DNA of 6,773 bases from positions 1 to 6,773 of the forward strand of contig CAJTTH010000050.1 of the NCBI GenBank assembly GCA_910579125.1, given 5' to 3'. The DNA comes from an uncultured Oscillospiraceae bacterium. GTDB taxonomy: Bacteria > Bacillota > Clostridia > Oscillospirales > Ruminococcaceae. The translations under genes were made by a program, and so were the position numbers. This document shows positions 1 through 4,909 of this stretch, piece by piece; positions within the stretch are counted from its first letter, which is position 1; each line of letters begins with the position of its first letter. The notes below the pieces were generated by a model that did no database searches, had not been told where the DNA came from, and worked only from the letters and a program-made list of their open reading frames with translations.

Positions 1-1424
1 AGGAGGTCACGGACGAGATCTATTCACGCGTCGATAAAACCATGAGCGTCAAGGAATACGATTACTGGCACAACTACCTTGAGGCGATGAAGATAAAGGT
101 CGACAACGGTGAGATCGCTCCCGAGGAGCTGGAGAATTTTCTTAACTACTCCCTTGAGGTGGATATCACCAGAAGTCACCCTATCGTCGAGGTTCCCAAA
201 AAAGAGCCCGAAGAGCCGAAAAAAGGCGTTGTAAGACCGTTCGTTCCCGAGAGAATAAGCCGCAGCGAAATCAAGCAGCCCGCCGTTTCCGAGGAAGAAA
301 CAGAGGAGGAGCTTGCTCTGCGCGAGGGCTTTTTCACATCGCCAACCAAGGAGCGTCGCAAGAACGAGCGTCCGCAAATATCGCATATAATCCGTGGAGG
401 AGAGAGCCTCGGCGAGAATTACACCAAAAATCCGGATCCTGCGGGATTTCAGCCGTTCGGTTCGCCTGCGCGGACACAGCCGCCGCCGACGGAGCAGCCC
501 GCGCCGCCTGTTGTTGAGCAGAAAAAGCGCAGTCCGTTCGAGGACTTGAAGCGTCTGGAGGAGAAGCTCAAAGAGGAGCGCTCGCGCGTTGAGCGGACAG
601 CTCGCACGGAAATTTCCGAGCGACCCGACCGCCGCGCCGCGCGTCCGTTTGAGAGCGCTGACAAGGACGAAAATGCGTTTCGTCCGTTCGGAGAGCCCGC
701 CGCTCCGAGAAGATCGCGCCCCGAGCCGCGCCGTCCGCAGAGCAGCGAGATGGACTATGCGGACGAGTTTGAATATGAAGAGCCGCCGCGCCGCGCGTCC
801 GCCGAGCCTGTAACCCAGCCGGAACAGGTCGCTCCGCCGCCTCCGCCGAAGCCTAAGGTTATCCGAAAAAACGCAGCTGCAATCAGCGCCTACGGGAAAA
901 TGGCGGGCGCGAAAGTTACCTCCGCGCCGCCCGAATTGGCGGTGGTTTCCGAACCTGATTCCGTTCCGAATACTATGGACTTATCGGATATTTCCGAGGT
1001 TCACGAGCGGACAATCCCCGAACGTACAACGCCGGAGCGTACAACACCCGACCGCGAAATCCCCGAAACAGACCCGTTTAAGGACATTGAGAGCATTTTC
1101 GACGTGCTCGAACAGTCGGAGAGCGACATGGGCGCTCGTCCGAAACGCGTCAGAACGCGCCGTGAAACCGATGAACTTCCCGAGCCGACGCCCAAATGGG
1201 AGAGCGAAGAAAATCCGTTGCCGAAAACCGTCACCAAGGAGAACGCTCCAAGCGGTATATGGACGGAGGACAGGGGGCTTTTCGAGAACTCTGCGGAACC
1301 CGAGCAGTCCGAGCTGGATATGCTCAAGGAGAAGAAGCACGGCAAATCCAACAAGACCAGACGGCTTTATGACGTTATTATGCGTGAACCTGACGATAAC
1401 CCGAATTTCAGAAGAAAAAATTAA
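1..1424 (+). CDS. Partial long disordered Pro/Glu/Arg-rich protein, unknown function (5' end off window)
   Basis: The frame is open from the window edge, so the gene is probably truncated at its 5' end. The first ATG (42) has no Shine-Dalgarno before it, and the upstream codons (EVTDEIYSRVDKT) read as natural continuation of a helical N-terminal segment. Numbering from that Met (460 residues), residues 1-45 look folded (YDYWHNYLEAMK, ENFLNYSLEVD). Most of the rest is low-complexity, rich in Pro, Glu, Arg and Ser, with a charged helix or coiled coil near 164-190 and a Pro run at 265-270. A short motif xPF recurs: RPF 65, QPF 137, SPF 164, RPF 201, RPF 214, DPF 344. Near 323-340 there is a degenerate ER/DR-TTP repeat. 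The basic C-terminus (430-460) looks conserved. No signal peptide or membrane segment is seen. I do not recognise the family; a cytoplasmic scaffold is only a guess. Confidence 0.8.
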   Translation, partial: EVTDEIYSRVDKTMSVKEYDYWHNYLEAMKIKVDNGEIAPEELENFLNYSLEVDITRSHPIVEVPKKEPEEPKKGVVRPFVPERISRSEIKQPAVSEEETEEELALREGFFTSPTKERRKNERPQISHIIRGGESLGENYTKNPDPAGFQPFGSPARTQPPPTEQPAPPVVEQKKRSPFEDLKRLEEKLKEERSRVERTARTEISERPDRRAARPFESADKDENAFRPFGEPAAPRRSRPEPRRPQSSEMDYADEFEYEEPPRRASAEPVTQPEQVAPPPPPKPKVIRKNAAAISAYGKMAGAKVTSAPPELAVVSEPDSVPNTMDLSDISEVHERTIPERTTPERTTPDREIPETDPFKDIESIFDVLEQSESDMGARPKRVRTRRETDELPEPTPKWESEENPLPKTVTKENAPSGIWTEDRGLFENSAEPEQSELDMLKEKKHGKSNKTRRLYDVIMREPDDNPNFRRKN

Positions 1425-1440
1425 TTAATTTAGGCAATTT

Positions 1441-1473
1441 AACGCGTGGTTTAAGTGAATTACGCGTTTTATT
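1441..1473 (+). terminator. Weak candidate terminator after the disordered-protein gene
   Basis: Perfect 7-bp arms AACGCGT (1441-1447) and ACGCGTT (1462-1468) enclose a 14-base loop and run into TTTATTGTTG. The stem is short, the loop large and the T tract interrupted, so termination is plausible but not certain. The rest of 1425-1531 is AT-rich and shows no further gene. Confidence 0.4.
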
Positions 1474-1531
1474 GTTGCTATTGCACAAAGATTTTCTTAA
1501 AAGTCAAATTAAAGTTTGGTTAATTATACGG

Positions 1532-1560
1532 TTGCAATATTAAGTTAAATGATGTATAAT
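1532..1560 (+). promoter_or_regulatory. SigA-type promoter of surface protein 1
   Basis: TTGCAA (1532-1537), a 17-base spacer and TATAAT (1555-1560), with AT-rich sequence upstream. The -10 is preceded by ATG, where the other two surface genes have GTG. The expected transcription start is near 1567, giving a leader of about 58 bases. The hexamer before the -35 (TATACG, 1525-1530) is a degenerate form of the TGTACA seen at the two downstream promoters. Confidence 0.8.
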
Positions 1561-1572
1561 ATAAATTACAAA

Positions 1573-1597
1573 GCAAGCGCGGGTCGTCCGTGTTTGC
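1573..1597 (+). promoter_or_regulatory. 5' leader hairpin of surface protein 1 mRNA
   Basis: Ten paired bases (1573-1582 with 1588-1597, two of them G-U) enclose the five-base loop GTCGT. It begins about six bases after the predicted transcription start and ends 13 bases before the GGAGG at 1611-1615, so it leaves the ribosome binding site free. No T tract follows, so it is not a terminator. A 5' mRNA-stabilising role is an inference from position and from the equivalent hairpins in the two paralogues. Confidence 0.6.
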
Positions 1598-1624
1598 GGA
1601 AAAAATTATTGGAGGATCATTACA

Positions 1625-2206
1625 ATGAACATTAAAAAAATTCTGGCTGCAACCGCTGCTTCCGTTGTAGCTGTAAGCGCTATGGCAGTCGTTGTTTCCG
1701 CTGCCGAGATCACTGTTCCCGCAAATGCGACCGCATGGGCTGACGTGGAGATCTTTGCGGATTACGACGCACTTTCCAAGTTGCTTGACGACGGCAAGAC
1801 CCCCGAGGATATCGAGACTATCGTTCTTAAGTCCGACGGTTCTGCTGTAGGTATCGGTTATCACGCTGCTGATGCGGATCTCACATGGACTCAGCCGACC
1901 GACAGTGATGAGAACGCTTGGTTCACTGACACGCTTACCCTTAATGCTTCCGACATCTCCCTTACCAAGGACAAGGCGTACCTCAAGGCGTTTGGCAACA
2001 ACATTGAAGACCCTGCGGTTCTCACTGTTACATTCACCTACAAGACCGCTGACACTGCTCCCACAGAGAGCGAGTCCAAGCCCGAGGAGAGCAAGACCGA
2101 CGATACCGCAAACAACGTAAACACCGGTGTTGAGGGCGTTGCTGCCGTTGTAGGCGTTGCTGCTGTTGCTGCAGGCGCTATGATCGTTTCCAAGAAGAGA
2201 AAGTAA
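1625..2206 (+). CDS. Sortase-type wall-anchored surface protein 1, unknown ligand
   Basis: 193 residues; ATG nine bases after GGAGG (1611-1615). Signal peptide at 1-26 or 1-27 (MNIKKILAA start, cleavage near VSA-AE). The secreted part (about 28-142) is an acidic, probably beta-rich domain with W38, W88 and W99, ending in a strand-like LTVTFTYK. A short linker holds only one full copy of the SKPEE-type repeat (151-157). The tail has NVNTG (164-168), a roughly 20-residue small hydrophobic helix and KKRK at the end, which is the layout of a sortase sorting signal but without canonical LPXTG. The signal peptide and tail are nearly the same as in the next gene, including 32 identical bases. Anchoring to the cell wall is inferred from this layout; function of the outer domain is unknown. 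It uses strongly biased codons (no TTA, ATA or CAA), suggesting high expression. Confidence 0.9.
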   Translation: MNIKKILAATAASVVAVSAMAVVVSAAEITVPANATAWADVEIFADYDALSKLLDDGKTPEDIETIVLKSDGSAVGIGYHAADADLTWTQPTDSDENAWFTDTLTLNASDISLTKDKAYLKAFGNNIEDPAVLTVTFTYKTADTAPTESESKPEESKTDDTANNVNTGVEGVAAVVGVAAVAAGAMIVSKKRK

Positions 2207-2239
2207 TTTTGGAAAAGAAAACTTCAAGTAAAATATAGG

Positions 2240-2277
2240 ATAACGCGGTGCTGTTAAGTACCGCGTTATTGTTTTTT
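2240..2277 (+). terminator. Rho-independent terminator of surface protein 1
   Basis: Perfect 10-bp stem ATAACGCGGT (2240-2249) / ACCGCGTTAT (2260-2269), 10-base loop, followed by TTGTTTTTT. Strong intrinsic terminator, so this gene is transcribed alone. Confidence 0.9.
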
Positions 2278-2376
2278 AAGTTAATACGCTATATTGTAAA
2301 GTAAATTAGCTAAAAATTGTTTGTAATTACTAAAAATCAACACAAATTCATTTAATAAAATTGGCTATATGTACAA

Positions 2377-2405
2377 TTGCATTTTATTTCTCAACGGTGT
2401 ATAAT
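2377..2405 (+). promoter_or_regulatory. SigA-type promoter of surface protein 2 with upstream TGTACA
   Basis: TTGCAT (2377-2382), 17-base spacer, TATAAT (2400-2405), with GGTG directly before the -10. A palindromic TGTACA sits one base upstream of the -35 (2370-2375). The same block recurs before surface protein 3. The stretch 2278-2369 between terminator and promoter is AT-rich, may act as an UP element, and shows no gene. Confidence 0.82.
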
Positions 2406-2420
2406 AAAAGATGAACTTAT

Positions 2421-2441
2421 GGTCGCGGATCGACTGCGGCC
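2421..2441 (+). promoter_or_regulatory. 5' leader hairpin of surface protein 2 mRNA
   Basis: Eight paired bases (2421-2428 with 2434-2441, including two G-U pairs) with the five-base loop ATCGA. It starts about nine bases after the predicted transcription start and ends 15 bases before GGAGG (2457-2461). Its sequence is unrelated to the hairpins of the other two surface genes, yet place, loop size and distance to the ribosome binding site agree. Confidence 0.6.
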
Positions 2442-2468
2442 GGGGAAATTTTACTTGGAGGAATTACA

Positions 2469-3116
2469 ATGAGTATTAAAAGAATTTTGGCTGCTGCGGC
2501 TGCTTCCGTAGTTGCAGTAAGCGCTATGTCTGTAGCTGCGTTTGCAGGTATCGCAAACGCGACCGACTCTAACGGCAATTACCTTGTTGACCTTATTGAG
2601 GAGGGCTACACTGTTGGCGATGTTTACGGCGTAACATTTACTATTTCCGGCGATTTTGCGGAGACAGGCGTTGGCGGCGGAGTCGGCTTTAACAGCGCGT
2701 CCACAGGCTGGGATCAGCACGAGTGGGGTAATGCCGACGCAGCTAAGGAAGTTACTCTTACCGAGGACAACAAGGTTACGTTTATGAAGGACGCTCCTGT
2801 TTTTGCGGATACCGATGTTACCGGCGACAATCCCTATGCTCAGGTATGGATTGCACAGTGGTGGGGCAATGATGCGACTGTTGAAAAGGTAGAGGTTCTT
2901 GGTAAGGACGGCGCTGTTCTTGCGGCAGGCGGTTCTACCGAATCCAAGCCCGAAGAGTCTAAACCTGAGGAAAGCAAGCCTGAAGAGAGTAAGCCCGAGG
3001 AGAGCAAGCCCGAGACAAAGCCCAACGTTGACACAGGCGTTGAGGGTGTTGCTGCCGTTGTAGGCGTTGCTGCTGTTGCGGCAGGCGCACTTATCGTTGC
3101 CAAGAAGAGAAAGTAA
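2469..3116 (+). CDS. Sortase-type wall-anchored surface protein 2 with possible carbohydrate-binding domain
   Basis: 215 residues; ATG seven bases after GGAGG (2457-2461). Signal peptide 1-26 (MSIKRILAA start, AFA cleavage site). Outer domain about 27-152: TFTISGDF strand, glycine stretch GGGVG (69-73), W81, W86, then W127 and WW (131-132), ending with a V-E-V-L-G-K-DG strand. Exposed paired tryptophans in a beta-rich secreted domain suggest carbohydrate binding, as in non-catalytic modules of ruminococcal fibre-degrading enzymes; I cannot assign a CBM family. Five ESKPE repeats (158-182) make a rigid acidic wall-spanning linker. The tail is NVDTG (186-190), a hydrophobic segment (191-210) and KKRK. 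There is no catalytic or enzyme-like motif. Own promoter and terminator; codons as biased as surface protein 1. It is clearly a paralogue of its two neighbours by signal peptide and tail. Confidence 0.9.
   Translation: MSIKRILAAAAASVVAVSAMSVAAFAGIANATDSNGNYLVDLIEEGYTVGDVYGVTFTISGDFAETGVGGGVGFNSASTGWDQHEWGNADAAKEVTLTEDNKVTFMKDAPVFADTDVTGDNPYAQVWIAQWWGNDATVEKVEVLGKDGAVLAAGGSTESKPEESKPEESKPEESKPEESKPETKPNVDTGVEGVAAVVGVAAVAAGALIVAKKRK
2940..3014 (+). repeat. Five tandem ESKPE codon repeats in surface protein 2
   Basis: 15-base unit repeated five times, encoding residues 158-182. Copies differ at synonymous positions (TCC/TCT/AGC/AGT for Ser, AAG/AAA for Lys, CCC/CCT for Pro), so the peptide is conserved while DNA identity has drifted. 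Repeat number varies between the three paralogues. Confidence 0.85.
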
Positions 3117-3148
3117 TTTCTGTTTCCTTTAAAATGTACAAGCGGAGA

Positions 3149-3173
3149 GCGCGGCGGAAACGCCGCGTTTTTT
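3149..3173 (+). terminator. Rho-independent terminator of surface protein 2
   Basis: 7-bp GC stem CGCGGCG (3150-3156) / CGCCGCG (3161-3167) with a GAAA tetraloop, followed by six T (3168-3173). Strong intrinsic terminator. Confidence 0.93.
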
Positions 3174-3226
3174 GCAACTTGTTAAAATAACCAAATATTA
3201 ACGGAAAATTTTGGACAACTGTACAG

Positions 3227-3255
3227 TTGCATTATTTTGCCAAAAGGTGTATAAT
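3227..3255 (+). promoter_or_regulatory. SigA-type promoter of surface protein 3 with upstream TGTACA
   Basis: TTGCAT (3227-3232), 17-base spacer, TATAAT (3250-3255), GGTG just before the -10, and TGTACA one base upstream of the -35 (3220-3225). It matches the promoter of surface protein 2 at all of these positions while the rest of the spacer differs. Confidence 0.82.
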
Positions 3256-3265
3256 TAAGAAGTGG

Positions 3266-3295
3266 AAAGCATATGGTTGTACTGTATGCTTTTTT
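3266..3295 (+). promoter_or_regulatory. 5' leader hairpin of surface protein 3 mRNA, followed by a T tract
   Basis: Eleven paired bases (3266-3276 with 3282-3292, two G-U) with the five-base loop TTGTA, starting about four bases after the predicted transcription start. Unlike the other two leaders it is AT-rich and its 3' arm runs into six T (3290-3295), so it could also work as an early terminator or attenuator. It ends well before GGAGG (3318-3322). Confidence 0.55.
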
Positions 3296-3330
3296 GAACA
3301 AGAATTTTTTACTTATTGGAGGAATTTACA

Positions 3331-4290
3331 ATGAACATTAAAAAGATTTTAGCTGCGGCTTCGGCATCTGTTGTTGCTGTCAGCGCAATGGCTGTTACCA
3401 GCCTTACTTCGTTTGCTGAAACCGAAAAGATTGATGTTAATTTATCTATTAGCGGTTCGGGTGATATGGAAAAAACGAATCAAGAAGGTGAAACAATAAC
3501 AGTTTCTGGTGGTACGGCTGAAACTGGTTCTATTACGTTGGGTGAATATCTTGAGGATTATGATTTATCAACAGTTACAATAGAGGTTGAATTGGAGTGT
3601 GATACGGGATATGCCAATGGTGCTTTTGGAGGTTCTGTAGGTTCGAATTGGCAGTCTGAACAATGGGAACTTAGTGGTACATCCGATACAGTATCTTGGA
3701 CTCCTGACGGTGGAATGAGTTTAGAGTCACTCCAGATGCAGTTTTGGTGGATAAATCCTAACCTCGTATATGATGAAGAAGCTGAAGAGCCTAAGCCTGT
3801 TATCGAAGATAATGGCTACGGTACATTGACTGTTAAGAGTATTACCATTGATGGCGAAAAGAAACAAGATGAGGACGATACTAGTGGTGATAACACTAGC
3901 GGTGATGACACTAGTGACGACAACAATAGTAAGGACGATACCTCCAGCAAGCCCGAGGAATCTAAGCCTGAGGAGAGCAAACCCGAGGAGTCTAAGCCCG
4001 AAGAGAGCAAGCCTGTAGTTGACAACACGCCCAAGATCAAGCCCTCTCATGAGCAGTCTGTACCCGCGATCGGCGAAGGTCCTGCAGATCAGAGACCTGT
4101 TCCCGAGATCCAGTACAACGGCACAAAGGGTGACAATGGCAATAGCGGTAACACCAGCAATGGCGGCGACAGCACCAGCAAGCCCACTGATCCCTCTAAC
4201 CCCAGCAACCCGAGCACGGGCGTAGCTATCGCTTTCGCACCCGCTTTGCTTGCAGGCGCTGCAGTTGTAGTTGCTAAGAAGAGAAAGTAA
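3331..4290 (+). CDS. Sortase-type wall-anchored surface protein 3 (NPSTG tail) with possible carbohydrate-binding domain
   Basis: 319 residues from ATG 3331. The frame can be opened from TTG 3316, but that codon overlaps GGAGG (3318-3322), which sits eight bases before the ATG, and MNIKKILAA matches the paralogues. Signal peptide 1-29 (SFA cleavage). Outer domain about 30-178: FGGSVGSNW (99-107), W112, W123, QFWW (137-140), then LTVKSITIDG. This order matches surface protein 2 (GGGVG, W, W, WW, VEVLG), suggesting the same fold. It holds one Cys (90). The linker is Asp/Ser/Thr-rich (179-205), then SKPEE repeats (206-228), then an extra Pro/Gly/Asn/Ser-rich segment (229-292) that the paralogues lack. 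The tail is NPSTG (293-297), hydrophobic 298-315, KKRK. The outer domain uses TTA, ATA, CAA and mostly GAA, codons nearly absent from the linker/tail and from the two paralogues. Wall anchoring is inferred; glycan binding is a hypothesis. Confidence 0.9.
   Translation: MNIKKILAAASASVVAVSAMAVTSLTSFAETEKIDVNLSISGSGDMEKTNQEGETITVSGGTAETGSITLGEYLEDYDLSTVTIEVELECDTGYANGAFGGSVGSNWQSEQWELSGTSDTVSWTPDGGMSLESLQMQFWWINPNLVYDEEAEEPKPVIEDNGYGTLTVKSITIDGEKKQDEDDTSGDNTSGDDTSDDNNSKDDTSSKPEESKPEESKPEESKPEESKPVVDNTPKIKPSHEQSVPAIGEGPADQRPVPEIQYNGTKGDNGNSGNTSNGGDSTSKPTDPSNPSNPSTGVAIAFAPALLAGAAVVVAKKRK
3946..4014 (+). repeat. SKPEE codon repeats in surface protein 3
   Basis: Four SKPEE units plus a final SKP (residues 206-228), with synonymous variation between copies. 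It is the same linker as in surface protein 2, where it directly precedes the sorting motif. Here a further 64-residue Pro/Asn/Gly-rich spacer follows. Confidence 0.8.
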
Positions 4291-4345
4291 TTGCTTGTGA
4301 CTTAAGCCGCAATGCTTGAGTTTTCATAAAAGAACCTTCTTGTTT

Positions 4346-4370
4346 CCCCCGCCGAAAGGCGGGGGTTTTT
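4346..4370 (+). terminator. Rho-independent terminator of surface protein 3
   Basis: 8-bp stem CCCCCGCC (4346-4353) / GGCGGGGG (4358-4365), GAAA tetraloop, then five T. Very strong intrinsic terminator. Positions 4291-4345 show no gene. Confidence 0.94.
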
Positions 4371-4374
4371 CTGT

Positions 4375-4420
4375 AAAAAATGCCGCGGAGTGATTTTTTT
4401 CCACTCCGCGGCATATATTT
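4375..4420. terminator. Bidirectional terminator between convergent genes
   Basis: Perfect 12-bp stem TGCCGCGGAGTG (4381-4392) / CACTCCGCGGCA (4402-4413) with a T-rich nine-base loop. Six A precede it (T tract for the minus strand) and TATATTTTT follows it (plus strand). It can back up the terminator at 4346-4370 and stop transcription arriving from the abrB-like gene. Confidence 0.85.
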
Positions 4421-4430
4421 TTAAAAGCAA

Positions 4431-4454
4431 GAACCGCCGAAAAAACGGCGGCTC
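4431..4454 (-). terminator. Terminator-like hairpin just after the abrB-like gene
   Basis: Read on the minus strand, GAGCCGCCG and CGGCGGTTC pair over nine positions (one G-U) around a TTTTTT loop, nine bases past the stop codon. The following T tract is weak (CTTTTA), so it probably acts together with the bidirectional hairpin at 4381-4413. Confidence 0.6.
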
Positions 4455-4462
4455 ATGTTGGC

Positions 4463-4723
4463 TTACTCCAATATTTTTTGGAGCTCTCCCAGCTCAAACA
4501 AGCAATCTTTGCAGATGTTCCGACCCTTGAAAACTGTTATGCCACTGGCGTTGGAACAAAATGCACATGCGGGCGAATACTTTTTCAGAATTATATGATC
4601 GTCCTCAACGTAAATTTCCAAACTGTCCTTTTCGTCAATGTCCAGATTTCTTCGCAGCTCAATCGGAATAACTATTCTGCCAAGCTCGTCGACTTTGCGT
4701 ACAATACCGGTAGATTTGACCAT
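4463..4723 (-). CDS. AbrB/SpoVT-family transcription regulator with C-terminal CxxC...CxxC zinc-ribbon-like tail
   Basis: 86 residues. The frame opens from a TTG at 4744, but AAGGGAGGT (minus strand, 4731-4739) lies seven bases before the ATG at 4723, fixing that start. Residues 1-50 are a textbook AbrB DNA-binding domain (STGIVRKVDELGR, VIPIELRR, IYVEDDHIILKKY), the dimeric swapped-hairpin fold. R9, R16, R24 and R25 match the arginines that contact DNA in Bacillus subtilis AbrB. The C-terminus differs from Bacillus AbrB: C53-x2-C56 and C71-x2-C74 around a short FKGRNI strand look like a small zinc ribbon. AbrB proteins are transition-state regulators of stationary-phase and sporulation genes. 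It is transcribed divergently from spmAB, sharing a 186-base intergenic region, so regulation of spmAB or of itself is possible but not shown. Confidence 0.93.
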   Translation of the reverse strand: MVKSTGIVRKVDELGRIVIPIELRRNLDIDEKDSLEIYVEDDHIILKKYSPACAFCSNASGITVFKGRNICKDCLFELGELQKILE

Positions 4724-4771
4724 CTTTGTTACCTCCCTTGCCAAAAAGCCCGATGTTGTTTTTCACCTTTA

Positions 4772-4800
4772 ATTATACCATAAAAGGGCAAATTTGTCAA
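4772..4800 (-). promoter_or_regulatory. Near-consensus SigA promoter of the abrB-like gene
   Basis: On the minus strand: TTGACA (4795-4800), 17-base spacer, TATAAT (4772-4777), with an extended -10 TGG directly before it. All consensus positions are met, which predicts strong vegetative transcription starting near 4765. The remainder of the divergent region (4801-4890) is AT-rich and holds a CCACA-N12-TGTGG dyad (4811-4832). Confidence 0.88.
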
Positions 4801-4909
4801 ATTTTTTAGACCACATCTTTTTAAAATTGTGGGATTTATCAAAGAAAATTGTTATAAAATGTCAAAAATGGTGTGATCTTACAAAGAAATAAAGGGGTTT
4901 TATTGGAAA

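Noticed and set aside
1520..2227. 235-codon minus-strand reading frame opposite surface gene 1
   Set aside because: It is the antisense shadow of a strongly codon-biased gene, has no ribosome binding site, and runs across the plus-strand promoter and leader.
3135..3140. Another TGTACA after surface gene 2
   Set aside because: It lies between stop codon and terminator, with no promoter boxes around it; probably chance.
3316..3330. Upstream TTG start for surface protein 3 (adds MEEFT)
   Set aside because: The codon overlaps the GGAGG ribosome binding site, and both paralogues start at the equivalent MN/SIKK/R position.
2940..4014. Possible CRISPR or intergenic tandem array in the repeated SKPEE region
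   Set aside because: Repeats are 15-base in-frame coding units with synonymous variation and no unique spacers.
4724..4744. Seven-residue N-terminal extension (from TTG) of the AbrB-like protein
   Set aside because: It would translate through AAGGGAGGT, the evident ribosome binding site of ATG 4723, and AbrB proteins start at the later position.
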